This document shows, piece by piece, positions 15,360 to 23,361 of a stretch of DNA of 35,666 nt. Position 1 is the first letter of the stretch, and each line of letters begins with the position of its first letter. A model generated the notes under the pieces. The model was not told the origin of the DNA and made no database searches. It was given only the letters and a program-made list of their open reading frames with translations. The stretch is from Nitratireductor sp. (GTDB lineage: Bacteria; Pseudomonadota; Alphaproteobacteria; Rhizobiales; Rhizobiaceae). The position numbers and the translations under genes were made by a program. The stretch covers positions 1 through 35,666 of the forward strand of contig JAGRLT010000079.1 in assembly GCA_020441665.1 (NCBI GenBank), given 5' to 3'.

Positions 15360-15388
15360 ACCATAACGGCGGGCGCCTTCAATCGCAA
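15360..15388 (-). promoter_or_regulatory. Candidate promoter of dapA
   Basis: On the minus strand, TTGCGA (15383-15388) and TATGGT (15360-15365) with 17-nt spacing. Predicted leader of about 65-70 nt to the dapA ATG. Confidence 0.5.
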
Positions 15389-15397
15389 GCTGCAAGC

Positions 15398-15426
15398 TTG
15401 GAAAGTGCGGCCGCTAACGCTATGAA
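15398..15426 (+). promoter_or_regulatory. Candidate promoter of the alpha/beta hydrolase gene
   Basis: TTGGAA (15398-15403) and TATGAA (15421-15426) with 17-nt spacing. Because transcription would begin near 15433, it argues against the upstream in-frame ATG at 15427 and for the start at 15469. The -35 lies only 9 nt from the divergent dapA -35, so the two promoters are back to back. Confidence 0.45.
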
Positions 15427-15468
15427 ATGCAGGTTTTGTCGCCACAAGGCCTAAGATCGGGAGCCCCT

Positions 15469-16356
15469 ATGCAGCAATGGCAGGATTTCACCTATTCGGC
15501 GAGCGACGGATTGCGGCTTGCGGGCCGTCAATATGGCTGGGCACATCGCGGCGCCGCGCCCGTGGTCTGCCTGTCCGGCCTGTCGCGCAACAGCGCCGAT
15601 TTTCACGAACTGGCGCTCCATCTCGCCAACCATGACGAAACGCCGCGCCGGGTACTGACGCTCGATTATCGCGGCCGGGGAAAATCCGCCTATGATCCCA
15701 ATTGGGAGAATTACAGCCCGGTCGTCGAGGCCGATGACTGCATCCAGGGCATGACGGCGGCGGGCCTCAGCCATGCCCACATCGTCGGTACCTCGCGTGG
15801 CGGGCTGATCGCCATGCTGCTGGCCGGCATCCGGCCCGGCATGATGATCTCGGTAACGCTCAACGATATCGGTCCGGAACTTGCGGGATCCGGCCTGGTG
15901 CGGATCAAGAAGTCGCTCGAAAGCGACTATGTGGCGGAAAGTTTCGAAGACGCGGCAGAGCGGATGAAGCGGGCCGGCGAACGCGATTTTCCCAAGCGCA
16001 GCGATGCCGACTGGCTGCATCACGCCCGCAAGCTCTACAAGGAAAACGACGGCAGGAAGGGCGGCGTCATCCGCGCCTATGACCGCAACCTGGCCAGGAC
16101 GCTGGCGGCAATTGATCTCGATTCGCCGCTGCCGACGCTCTGGCCGCAATTTGCCGGGCTGAACAAGCATCCCGTCCTGCTGCTGCGCGGCGCGAATACG
16201 GATCTGCTCGAGGACGCCACCGTGGAGCGCATGCGGCAGGTTCATCCCGGCATGGCATTTGCCAACCTGCCGGATGAGGGTCACGCACCGGATGTCGGGC
16301 TGCCGGGAACGGCCGAGCGCATTGCGGCGTTTTTGGCCAGGGCGGAGCGGGAATAG
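15469..16356 (+). CDS. Alpha/beta-fold hydrolase
   Basis: 295 residues from ATG 15469 (MQQWQDFTYSASDGLRLAGRQ), preceded by GGGAG. The nucleophile elbow is GTSRGG with S109, the acid is probably the Asp in LLRGANTDLL, and the catalytic histidine is in PDEGHAPDV. The oxyanion segment is VCLSGLSRNSADF, and LTLDYRGRGKSAYDP follows. These mark an esterase- or haloperoxidase-like hydrolase; the substrate is not predictable. Cytosolic, no signal peptide. It is divergent from dapA and ends just before a REP-like palindrome. Confidence 0.9.
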   Translation: MQQWQDFTYSASDGLRLAGRQYGWAHRGAAPVVCLSGLSRNSADFHELALHLANHDETPRRVLTLDYRGRGKSAYDPNWENYSPVVEADDCIQGMTAAGLSHAHIVGTSRGGLIAMLLAGIRPGMMISVTLNDIGPELAGSGLVRIKKSLESDYVAESFEDAAERMKRAGERDFPKRSDADWLHHARKLYKENDGRKGGVIRAYDRNLARTLAAIDLDSPLPTLWPQFAGLNKHPVLLLRGANTDLLEDATVERMRQVHPGMAFANLPDEGHAPDVGLPGTAERIAAFLARAERE

Positions 16357-16362
16357 AGCGGC

Positions 16363-16388
16363 GGGGACAGAATTAAGTAAACTGTCCC
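16363..16388. repeat. REP-like palindrome (GGGGACAG family)
   Basis: GGGGACAG and CTGTCCC flank an 11-nt centre, AATTAAGTAAA. It lies between two convergent genes, 6 nt after one stop and 7 nt before the other. The complementary strand carries ACAGTTTACTTAATTC, which matches the arms of the element at 32236-32314. The GGGGACAG core resembles the targets of REP-associated tyrosine transposases. The hairpin could also serve as a shared transcription terminator (TATTT follows on the plus strand). Confidence 0.7.
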
Positions 16389-16395
16389 TATTTGG

Positions 16396-17103
16396 CTATT
16401 TGACGAGTGCCTTTGCCTCTTCGATCCAGCTTTCGCGCTCCGGGCGGCCGGGAAAGCCCAGTTCGTTGCCGATCCAGGCCGCATGGGCCGGTGTCCAGGC
16501 GGCGATCTGGTCAAAATGATGGATGCCGAGCGCGTTGAGCTTGCGTTCGAGCGCCGGGCCGATGCCGCCGATCTCGGTCAGGCCGTCGCCCGTTCCGCCG
16601 CGCGGCGCGGTCAATACCGGCGGCTTTTCGATGGTTACATCGGTCGCAGCTGACGCGGCGGTGGAACTTAGCGGCGCATCGCGCTCCGGGCGCCTGGCGG
16701 CGGGCTTGCCGGTAGCCCCGCCGGGCGCTTTCGCGGGCTCCGGCCTCTCCGGGATGGTCGCAAGAATCGGCTTTGCCGCGGCCTTTTCAGGCCTCGCCGC
16801 GGGTTTCGGTTTCGCCGATACAGCGGCTCCGCCTGATCTTTCGGCGGCGGGCCTTGCCGATGGTGATTTCGCGGCGGCCGGCTTCAGGCGGGGCGGCGGT
16901 GGCGGCGCGGGTATCGTCAGCGCGGGCTGCGCGGCTTCGGCAATCGCTTGCGGCGCCTCTTCCCGGCCAGAGCGGGCGATCTCCTCGCCTGCTGCCGGGC
17001 TGTGTTCTGCCAGGGCCGCCGGTTGCAGCAGGCGGCCCAGAACATAGCCCAGGATGAAGGCGATCGCCGCCAGCAGAGCCAATTGCAGAAGCATCATTGT
17101 CAT
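16396..17103 (-). CDS. Membrane-anchored helix-hairpin-helix protein
   Basis: 235 residues. An N-terminal membrane helix (LLQLALLAAIAFILGYVLG, about 5-23) is followed by a long low-complexity linker rich in Pro, Ala and Lys (about 30-165). A small C-terminal domain follows, starting LTEIGGIGPALERKLNALG and then IHHFDQIAAWT. The C-terminal domain has the hairpin GIGP typical of DNA-binding HhH units seen in rhizobial proteins described as predicted 5' DNA nuclease or NADH dehydrogenase-associated; no nuclease residues are obvious. The linker would let the domain reach from the membrane. A 32-codon gene lies 27 nt upstream on the same strand. Confidence 0.75.
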   Translation of the reverse strand: MTMMLLQLALLAAIAFILGYVLGRLLQPAALAEHSPAAGEEIARSGREEAPQAIAEAAQPALTIPAPPPPPRLKPAAAKSPSARPAAERSGGAAVSAKPKPAARPEKAAAKPILATIPERPEPAKAPGGATGKPAARRPERDAPLSSTAASAATDVTIEKPPVLTAPRGGTGDGLTEIGGIGPALERKLNALGIHHFDQIAAWTPAHAAWIGNELGFPGRPERESWIEEAKALVK

Positions 17104-17130
17104 GGCGAAACCCTGTAACTTTTCAACGCT

Positions 17131-17229
17131 TTAGGCTTTCCCACGCGGGCGGTGCCACCAGCCGGCGAGAATGCCGAGGGCAAAGGCCACGAGCAGAAGA
17201 TGATAGGTATCCGCAATGAGTTGCCACAT
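17131..17229 (-). CDS. Small single-span membrane protein (32 residues)
   Basis: Reads MWQLIADTYHLLLVAFALG and then ILAGWWHRPRGKA from ATG 17227-17229. GGAG lies 6 nt before the ATG. One hydrophobic helix is followed by a basic, Trp-containing end, a typical inside-positive anchor. The gene stops 27 nt before the helix-hairpin-helix gene, whose product also starts with a membrane helix, so the two may be co-expressed and could interact. The frame is open upstream, but the upstream part is not protein-like. Confidence 0.55.
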   Translation of the reverse strand: MWQLIADTYHLLLVAFALGILAGWWHRPRGKA

Positions 17230-17382
17230 GGCCGGCTCCGATTCGATGCTTGCTGACTGGCAGATATTGTCGCGCGGCAGTGGGGGAGTGGCAAGGCCGG
17301 TACCGCTTGTGAAACGCGCCATGAAGAAAGGATGCGCTCCGCAGAGGCAAGCGTAGAACGTAGCCAAAAGGCAGCGCAAACG

Positions 17383-17411
17383 AAAAGGGCCCGGTCTTAC
17401 GACCGGGCCCC
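17383..17411 (-). terminator. Rho-independent terminator of the porin gene
   Basis: On the minus strand, GGGCCCGGTC pairs perfectly with GACCGGGCCC around the loop GTAA (plus-strand arms 17387-17396 and 17401-17410). It is followed by TTTTCGTTT. It starts 27 nt after the porin stop. Confidence 0.92.
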
Positions 17412-17437
17412 AATCTCAACTCAGACTAATCTGACGA

Positions 17438-18589
17438 TTAGAACGAGCGGTGTACGCGGAGGGTGTAGCCACCAGCGGCATCGCCATCATTGAATACAGC
17501 GGTAGTGCCGTTCCAAGTAGTAGCGCTGCTTGTGATGGTCTTGAAGTACTCTGCCTGAACATACAGACCAGATACGACATTCCAGCGAACACCAGCCACC
17601 CAACGATCGACGTCAGCCGGGTCGAAAACATCCACGCCGTCAGCGTAGTCATTTTCGCCTTCGTAGCGGGAGAAACCAGCGAACGCGACCAGTTTGTCGG
17701 TCAGGTTGGCCTTCATGGTTACACCCCACTGATGACCATGTACGTAGTCGGTCTTACCATGGTCAGCACGCCACCAGGCACCAATCGAGCCGCCCGGAAG
17801 GAAGCTGGACAGATCGTAGTCAGCACGGATTTTATAGTACACGCCGCCATCATGATCCTCGACAAAAGGCCCTGCGTCATGGCTAACAAAACCATTGCTA
17901 TCATAAATCACGACGGCACCGAGCGACAGGGCGCCCATGGAACCGCTGATGCCGACATACGGATCCGGAGCACCGGAAGCACCCGAATAGACCGACTCCT
18001 GAATACCAACGACGTAGTTCCAGTCGCCGACATTGCCGCCATATTCGAAGAACAGGGCGGTATCGAAGCCATAGCCACCCGAAGCGTTGGCATTGTAGAA
18101 GCCATAACCGGCATAGCGGTTCTGGGCACCACCATTGTCGGCGTCAAAACCCGCACGGAAGCCAGCCAGATTGATGGTGGCTACCCAAAGATCGGCGGTG
18201 TAGTCAAAGGTCTCAGAAGTGGAGAACTCATCATGCACGTCCGTGGTTTCACCAGCCTGCCAGCGAACCGTGATCTGCGAACCCAAGGTACCATATTCGG
18301 TCTCGTTCTGGGCGGTGAAGCCAAGAACGGCGCGAGCATAGGAATCGTGATCCGAAACGGTCGACTCATGATCTTCATCATGGGAGACCGTGTACTGAAC
18401 GCGGACATAACCACCGATTTTCAGGCAGGTTTCCGTGCCCGGGATGTAGAAGAAGCCGGCGCCATACATGTCGCAGACCTTGACGTACTCCATCGGCTCC
18501 GGCTCGACGACGATCGCGTCAGCAGCCTGGGCACCGGAGACGGCTGCCATGACGGCAGCGGAACCAAGAAGAAGGCTCTTGATTTTCAT
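17438..18589 (-). CDS. Outer-membrane porin (alphaproteobacterial Porin_2 type)
   Basis: 383 residues. A signal peptide (MKIKSLLLGSAAVMAAVSGA, cleavage after AQA near 22) leads into VKVCDMYGAGFFYIPGTETC, the conserved start with C39 and C55, then LKIGGYVRVQYT, the first beta strand. Alternating aromatic strands follow, and the chain ends in Phe (LRVHRSF), the usual outer-membrane barrel signature. It forms a general diffusion channel. Loops are rich in Asp and His (VSHDEDHESTVSDHD). The gene is monocistronic: GGAGGT ribosome site, a possible promoter at 18704-18731, and a strong terminator. Codon choice (AAC, ACC, CGC) fits high expression. Confidence 0.92.
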   Translation of the reverse strand: MKIKSLLLGSAAVMAAVSGAQAADAIVVEPEPMEYVKVCDMYGAGFFYIPGTETCLKIGGYVRVQYTVSHDEDHESTVSDHDSYARAVLGFTAQNETEYGTLGSQITVRWQAGETTDVHDEFSTSETFDYTADLWVATINLAGFRAGFDADNGGAQNRYAGYGFYNANASGGYGFDTALFFEYGGNVGDWNYVVGIQESVYSGASGAPDPYVGISGSMGALSLGAVVIYDSNGFVSHDAGPFVEDHDGGVYYKIRADYDLSSFLPGGSIGAWWRADHGKTDYVHGHQWGVTMKANLTDKLVAFAGFSRYEGENDYADGVDVFDPADVDRWVAGVRWNVVSGLYVQAEYFKTITSSATTWNGTTAVFNDGDAAGGYTLRVHRSF

Positions 18590-18703
18590 TGTTCTGACCT
18601 CCAGTCAAAAACTTCATTGAACGGCTGATTGTCACATCACTAGTGAAATGGGATAACCAGCCCCTGAACCAAAGGATTGGGCTTTCGCCTTTTCCGAGTC
18701 TGG

Positions 18704-18731
18704 AAAATACCGGTTCAAAGCTAACAAGCAA
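18704..18731 (-). promoter_or_regulatory. Possible porin promoter
   Basis: On the minus strand, TTGCTT (18726-18731) and TATTTT (18704-18709) with 16-nt spacing. It would give a leader of about 110 nt, a length not unusual for porin mRNAs that are regulated by small RNAs. Weak matches only. Confidence 0.3.
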
Positions 18732-18955
18732 TCTCGAAATGGCGGTTCCAGGGGCAAGCAGGGTGCTTTGCGGGTCGCTGTTGCACAAATGACACGAATT
18801 GCGGAACGCGGTCACGTGTATGCAGTTCAAATCAGATATGAAAATTCCCACAATCCAAGCTGAATCATCTCCCAAATAGATCGGGCAGTCTCAAGCGCTG
18901 ACGGGCGCCTTCAATAGTTATGCCTGCCGGCAACCCATATGCCTGATCAGAGCCT

Positions 18956-18972
18956 GCCTAATTGAATTAGGC
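18956..18972. promoter_or_regulatory. Palindrome upstream of the sulfotransferase operon
   Basis: GCCTAATTGAATTAGGC is a perfect inverted repeat with a 3-nt centre. It lies 55 nt before the preferred start codon (19028). It could be an operator for a dimeric regulator or a small mRNA hairpin; nothing in the window identifies a regulator. Confidence 0.4.
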
Positions 18973-19027
18973 GTATGCGAGGTATATGGCTACCCATCCA
19001 AAATTAGCGCTCCACGGAGAGAACCGG

Positions 19028-20626
19028 ATGAACCGGGAGATCAGAATCCCTGCCTCTACACCGCAACGGCTGAGCATGCTGCGCCATTTACAAACAGCGG
19101 TGCAGCGCAACCCCGCAAACGCTGCAGCTCACTATGGCATAGCGTTGATCATGCGTGCGGAAAACCATTACGGCGATGCCGAAGAAGCATTAAAAAAAGC
19201 CATAAAATTCAGCAAGAAAGACGAAGACATTCTTCGAGCTCTGGTAGATGTATGCTATCAGCAAGCGCGCTATGCCGAGGCAAAAAAATATGCTCGCAAG
19301 CTAACTGAAATTAATCCGAAAAACCCAAATTATGTATTGCTTCTTGCTGAGGCCAATCGATCGCAAGGAAAAGTAGAACTAGCAATTGAAGCGCTCTCCA
19401 AGGGCATTAAGAATATTCCAAACGAGCCGAAATTATACAGCCGCCTTGCAGATTGCCTCGTTAATGCGGGAAGGGCCGGAGAAACAGATAGTGTATTTAG
19501 AAAGCTCTGGGCCATCGACCCCCACGATGCGGACTCAATTTATAAATACTGCACAAGCCGGAAACTTGACGCGGACGATGCCGAGAATATTCGACTGCGT
19601 ATTGTGGAAGCGCTCGAAAAATCTGACCACGCCCTGCAAAAAACGCAGCTTAATTTCGCGGCGGGTAAGGCTATGCACGATGCCGGCAGACATGATGAGG
19701 CGTTTCAGTTCTATTCCGAGGGGAATCGAAACTCGACAAAGAACTCGAAACCAGATTCGACCTTTGAAATTACAAATGTCCGAGCCGCTGTTTCCGGCAC
19801 ATATCTACAACAGCGGAAAAATTTCGGTGTTGCCGATGCTTCGCCAATTTTCATAGTCGGAATGCCACGCTCCGGCACGACCCTAACGGAAAGCCTTTGC
19901 GGCGCGCACAGCAAGATTTTTCCGGGCGATGAATTGCCTTATTTTCCGGCACTTTTCAAAAGCTTGGGAATGCGTGGCGAACTGCCAAAGGCGTTTGTAT
20001 CCGCTGTGCAGGAGATGACGGAAGAGTTCTCAGTTGAACTCGCTCAGACGTATCTCAGCCGGGTGCGGCCCATAGTGGGTAACGCCGAGTTCTTCACCGA
20101 CAAGTTACCCCATAACTTCGTTCGTGTAGGTCTAATCAAGTTATTGTTCCCAAACGCGAAAATAATCCATTGCCGACGGCATCCACTCGACAATTGCGTA
20201 TCGATCTTTACCAATTCGATGCGAAAGTTTCACAACACCTACAAATCCGATCTCAAGACGCTGGGGCTCTACTATCGGCAGTACTGGCAGTTGATGCAGC
20301 ATTGGCGCGAGATCATGCCGGGTGCGATGCACGAGGTCTATTACGAGGACATGGTGGCCAATACCGAGCTCAATGCGCGCGACCTGATCGCCCATATCGG
20401 TCTCGAATGGGAAGATGGCGTGATGGACCGGCAGAACTCCCAGAAATCGGTCAAGACCCTGTCCGCCTGGCAGGTGCGCCAGCCGGTCTATACCAGTTCC
20501 GCCGGGCGCTGGCGGGTCTATGAAAAGCATCTCGGCCCGCTGATCGACATCCTTGAGCCGATCGTCGAACAGTATGAGGCGGAACTGGCCGCGCTCGAGA
20601 CGCAAAACAGCGGAACCTCTCAATGA
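19028..20626 (+). CDS. TPR-repeat sulfotransferase family protein (mosaic gene)
   Basis: 532 residues from ATG 19028, preferred because GGAG lies 8 nt upstream; an ATG at 18986 is possible. The N-terminal 230 or so residues are tetratricopeptide repeats (AAHYGIALIMRAENHYGDAE, PKLYSRLADCLVNAGRA). The sulfotransferase domain has the PAPS 5'-phosphosulfate loop FIVGMPRSGTTLTES (about 274-288) and the 3'-phosphate motif CRRHPLDNCVS (about 381-391). It should transfer sulfate from PAPS to an unknown acceptor, with the TPRs binding a partner. GC is about 40 percent in sampled lines up to 20160 but 58-72 percent after 20280, so the gene is a mosaic. It overlaps the next gene by ATGA. Confidence 0.85.
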   Translation: MNREIRIPASTPQRLSMLRHLQTAVQRNPANAAAHYGIALIMRAENHYGDAEEALKKAIKFSKKDEDILRALVDVCYQQARYAEAKKYARKLTEINPKNPNYVLLLAEANRSQGKVELAIEALSKGIKNIPNEPKLYSRLADCLVNAGRAGETDSVFRKLWAIDPHDADSIYKYCTSRKLDADDAENIRLRIVEALEKSDHALQKTQLNFAAGKAMHDAGRHDEAFQFYSEGNRNSTKNSKPDSTFEITNVRAAVSGTYLQQRKNFGVADASPIFIVGMPRSGTTLTESLCGAHSKIFPGDELPYFPALFKSLGMRGELPKAFVSAVQEMTEEFSVELAQTYLSRVRPIVGNAEFFTDKLPHNFVRVGLIKLLFPNAKIIHCRRHPLDNCVSIFTNSMRKFHNTYKSDLKTLGLYYRQYWQLMQHWREIMPGAMHEVYYEDMVANTELNARDLIAHIGLEWEDGVMDRQNSQKSVKTLSAWQVRQPVYTSSAGRWRVYEKHLGPLIDILEPIVEQYEAELAALETQNSGTSQ

Positions 20627-22233
20627 TCACCATCAAGCAGGCGCTCGACATGCCGCCCGAAAAGCGGCAGCAGCTTCTCTCGCAGGTGGATACCGCGCTG
20701 CGGGCCAACAAGCGCAATGTGGACGCGCTTTTGAGCGGTGCCTCCCTGCATCATGTGGAGCGGCGCCAGGCCAAAACCGTGGAATTGCTCAAGCAGGCCG
20801 CCGCGCTGCGCCCGAAGGACACGATGATCCTGCAATGGATGTCGGTCGCCGCCGGCGAGATTCGCGATTTCGCCAGTGCCAAATGGTCTTCGAAGAAGCT
20901 TGTCGAGACCGATCCGGGCAATCCCGAAAACTGGCAGATTCGCGGGCGAATCCTGGAAAGCTCGGGCGATTCGGCGGGGGCGCTGAAGGCATTTTCCCGG
21001 CAACTCGAAATGGCGGGCGAGCATGCCGAACTCGTCTTCCAGATCGCCAACTGCAATTTCTATCTCTCCAATCTCGAGGCTGCACTCAAGGGCTATCGCC
21101 GTGCGGTGGAACTCGATCCGACTCATGCGCTGGCGCTGTATGCGATCTCGACGATCCACACTTTCAGCGAAGACGAGGTGCCGCCCTATCTCGAACGGGT
21201 CGAAGCGGCCGTGCCGGCCAACAAGGACAATCCGATCTACAACATCTCGGCGCTCTATTACGGGGCCGGAAAGGCGCTCGACGACATCAGGGCATTCGAC
21301 CGGGCGTTTGATTATTACCGCAAGGCCAATGACGTTCGCCGCCCGCCGGATGTTTCTCGGCTGACGGTGCCGTTTGAAAACTACCAGGCTGCCTTTGATG
21401 TTGATTTTGCAGAAAAATCAAAGGACTGGGGCGACCAGTCGCGCCGGCCGATCTTTATTCTCGGCATGCCGCGGTCGGGCACGACCCTGGTCGAAAGCAT
21501 CCTCGCCGCCCATCCCAAGGTCACCGCCGGCGGCGAAATGCCGGTACTGGAGGATCTCGCCGAACATATCGGCCTGTTTCGCGATTCGCCCGAGGCGTTC
21601 TCCGCCAAGATCAGGGGGCTTACGCGCAAGGACGTGGCGGACATGGCGCGCGCCTATCTCAACGGAGTGCGCACCCTTTGCGGCAAGGACAATCTCTTCA
21701 CCGACAAGCTGCCGCACAATTTCATGCATGTCGGCCTGATTCTCACCCTGTTTCCCAAGGCGCGCATCTTCCATTGCCGCCGCCATCCGCTGGATGTCTG
21801 CTCGTCGATCTACACCAACGGCATGACGCCGGCACACAACTACTACAAATCGGACCTTGAGACCCTCGGCCGGTATTTCTCCGCCTATGACGACCACATG
21901 GCGTTCTGGAACCACCTGTTTCCCGGCCGAATCAGGGAAGTCTTCTACGAGGATCTCATCGCCAATCAGGAACTCAACAGCCGGGCGATGATCGACCATG
22001 TCGGTCTGCCCTGGGACGACCGCGTGATGACCCGCGATAATCCCGACGGCGTGGTCAAGACCCTGTCGGCCTGGCAGGTGCGCCAGCCGGTCTATGCGAG
22101 CGCGATGGGCAAATGGAAGCGCTATGAAAACCATCTTGGCCCGCTGATCGAAGCATTGGGCGACAAGGTGGCTACCTATGAAACTGCGCTGGAGGCCATC
22201 GGCAAGGATGCGCCGACAATGGAGGCGGGATGA
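20623..22233 (+). CDS. TPR-repeat sulfotransferase family protein (second copy)
   Basis: 536 residues. TPR-like helices fill the first 260 residues (HALALYAISTIHTFSEDEVP, GAGKALDDIRAFDRAFDYYR). The PAPS loop FILGMPRSGTTLVES is at about 278-292 and the 3'-phosphate motif HCRRHPLDVCSSIYTNGM at about 383-400. It is a paralogue of the preceding gene: TDKLPHNF, KTLSAWQVRQPVY and YE-HLGPLI are shared, and a 41-nt stretch (22055-22095) differs from 20451-20491 at one base. GC is host-like throughout. ATGA overlaps on both sides couple it to its neighbours. The sulfate acceptor is unknown; TPR-sulfotransferases of this type may modify surface polysaccharide or protein. Confidence 0.87.
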   Translation: MITIKQALDMPPEKRQQLLSQVDTALRANKRNVDALLSGASLHHVERRQAKTVELLKQAAALRPKDTMILQWMSVAAGEIRDFASAKWSSKKLVETDPGNPENWQIRGRILESSGDSAGALKAFSRQLEMAGEHAELVFQIANCNFYLSNLEAALKGYRRAVELDPTHALALYAISTIHTFSEDEVPPYLERVEAAVPANKDNPIYNISALYYGAGKALDDIRAFDRAFDYYRKANDVRRPPDVSRLTVPFENYQAAFDVDFAEKSKDWGDQSRRPIFILGMPRSGTTLVESILAAHPKVTAGGEMPVLEDLAEHIGLFRDSPEAFSAKIRGLTRKDVADMARAYLNGVRTLCGKDNLFTDKLPHNFMHVGLILTLFPKARIFHCRRHPLDVCSSIYTNGMTPAHNYYKSDLETLGRYFSAYDDHMAFWNHLFPGRIREVFYEDLIANQELNSRAMIDHVGLPWDDRVMTRDNPDGVVKTLSAWQVRQPVYASAMGKWKRYENHLGPLIEALGDKVATYETALEAIGKDAPTMEAG

Positions 22234-23255
22234 TGGATCGATTCGGCGGCCAGGATCCGCAACCCTGCTCCATGCCCAATCGCCGTGCCGTGCTGGCAAT
22301 GGCGGGAGCGGCCGGGCTCCTGTTTCCCGCCGCGGCATTCGGCCAGACCGGCGAGATCAAGCAGGAAGCGGTTTCGGGCTACACATTCGACAATGAATAT
22401 CCGGCCTGGCCCTCGGGCACGGGTCCGAGGATCGGCCTGCACCGATTTGTCAGCCCCCATGTGCAGCGTGGCTCGATGGAGCCCTTTGCAACGCTCGCTC
22501 AGACCGACGGCTTCCGGTTCGAGTGGATCGATCACGCCCTGTCGGCGGAAACGCTCAAGGCGCTGGACATTTTCATGGTGGTCAACCCCTATCTCAAGGG
22601 CGGCGCGCTCGACTACCGCAACTTCGCCACGCCGGACGCGCCAAGCGTCTATTCGCCCGAGGAAATCGCCATGATCCGGCAATGGGTCGCGGCGGGCGGA
22701 TCGCTGCTGGTGCTTGCGGACCACTCGCCCTTCGCCGGCGGCGCGATCAAGCTGCTCGACGCCTTCGGCTATACCTCGATGACCGGCACGACCATCCACG
22801 AGAGCTCGACCCTGCGGGCCGTGAAGTCAGATATCGGCTTCGCGAAGCAGGGCACGGGCCTGCAGACGGGGCGTCTTGCCAGCCACCCGATCACCGACGG
22901 AGCGCTGGGCCGGCGCCCGATCGACCATTTCCGCACCTTCACCGGCCAGGCGCTGATACCGCCTGCGACGGCACAGAACCTGCTGACCATCCCGGCCGGT
23001 TATCAGACGGTACTTACCTATAAACTGTTCGAGGAGTTCGATACCGCACCGCGGATCGATGCCTCCGGCCTCTCCCAGGGGGCTGTCGAGGAGGTCGGCA
23101 AGGGCCGTATCGGCATCTTCGGCGAGACCGGTGGATTTACCGCCCAGGTCATCACCAATACCGAGCCGTTCGGCCTTACCGACCCGCAAGCCGACCAGAA
23201 CGCTGATTTCGTTCTCTCGGTGCTGCGCTGGCTGGTGCACTACCAGCCGAACTAG
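22230..23255 (+). CDS. Exported GATase-like (DUF4350-type) protein
   Basis: 341 residues; the ATG at 22230 overlaps the upstream stop (ATGATGG) with GGAGG just before it. A twin-arginine-like signal, NRRAVLAMAGAAGLLFPAAA with likely cleavage after AFG or AFGQ near 37-39, points to export, possibly by Tat. The mature part has the pattern of a class-I glutamine-amidotransferase-like fold used as a binding module: LKALDIFMVVNPYLKGG, then SPEEIAMIRQWVAAGGSLLV with LADHSPFAGGA. I see no catalytic Cys at the usual elbow, so glutaminase activity is unlikely. Coupling to the sulfotransferases suggests a role in handling the same exported product. Confidence 0.65.
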   Translation: MMDRFGGQDPQPCSMPNRRAVLAMAGAAGLLFPAAAFGQTGEIKQEAVSGYTFDNEYPAWPSGTGPRIGLHRFVSPHVQRGSMEPFATLAQTDGFRFEWIDHALSAETLKALDIFMVVNPYLKGGALDYRNFATPDAPSVYSPEEIAMIRQWVAAGGSLLVLADHSPFAGGAIKLLDAFGYTSMTGTTIHESSTLRAVKSDIGFAKQGTGLQTGRLASHPITDGALGRRPIDHFRTFTGQALIPPATAQNLLTIPAGYQTVLTYKLFEEFDTAPRIDASGLSQGAVEEVGKGRIGIFGETGGFTAQVITNTEPFGLTDPQADQNADFVLSVLRWLVHYQPN

Positions 23256-23361
23256 CCGGTCTCCCATTGCTGCCATCAAACTGTTTCAATCCCGGTACGA
23301 AACGGTCTATACACGCCGGAAATGTTCGGGAAGTGATCGCGTGAATCCAGCCAAGGGCAAT

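Larger units (their letters stand above)
18590..19027. other. Divergent intergenic region porin / sulfotransferase genes
   Basis: 438 nt, visibly more AT-rich than the core genes. It holds a candidate porin promoter and a long porin leader on the left. On the right is a perfect palindrome, GCCTAATTGAATTAGGC (18956-18972), in front of the first sulfotransferase gene. TCACTAGTGA near 18637-18646 is another short palindrome in the porin leader. I found no supportable gene; an ATG at 18986 could extend the sulfotransferase by 14 codons but has a poorly spaced ribosome site. Confidence 0.5.

Noticed and set aside
18519-18875. 118-codon ORF overlapping the porin start
   Set aside because: Out of frame with the porin signal peptide and spans its leader; no domain.
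23059-23361. Extension of the GGDEF-EAL frame to 1071 codons
   Set aside because: The extra part overlaps the GATase-like gene in another frame and would hide the signal or anchor helix; the start is placed at 23362 or 23341.
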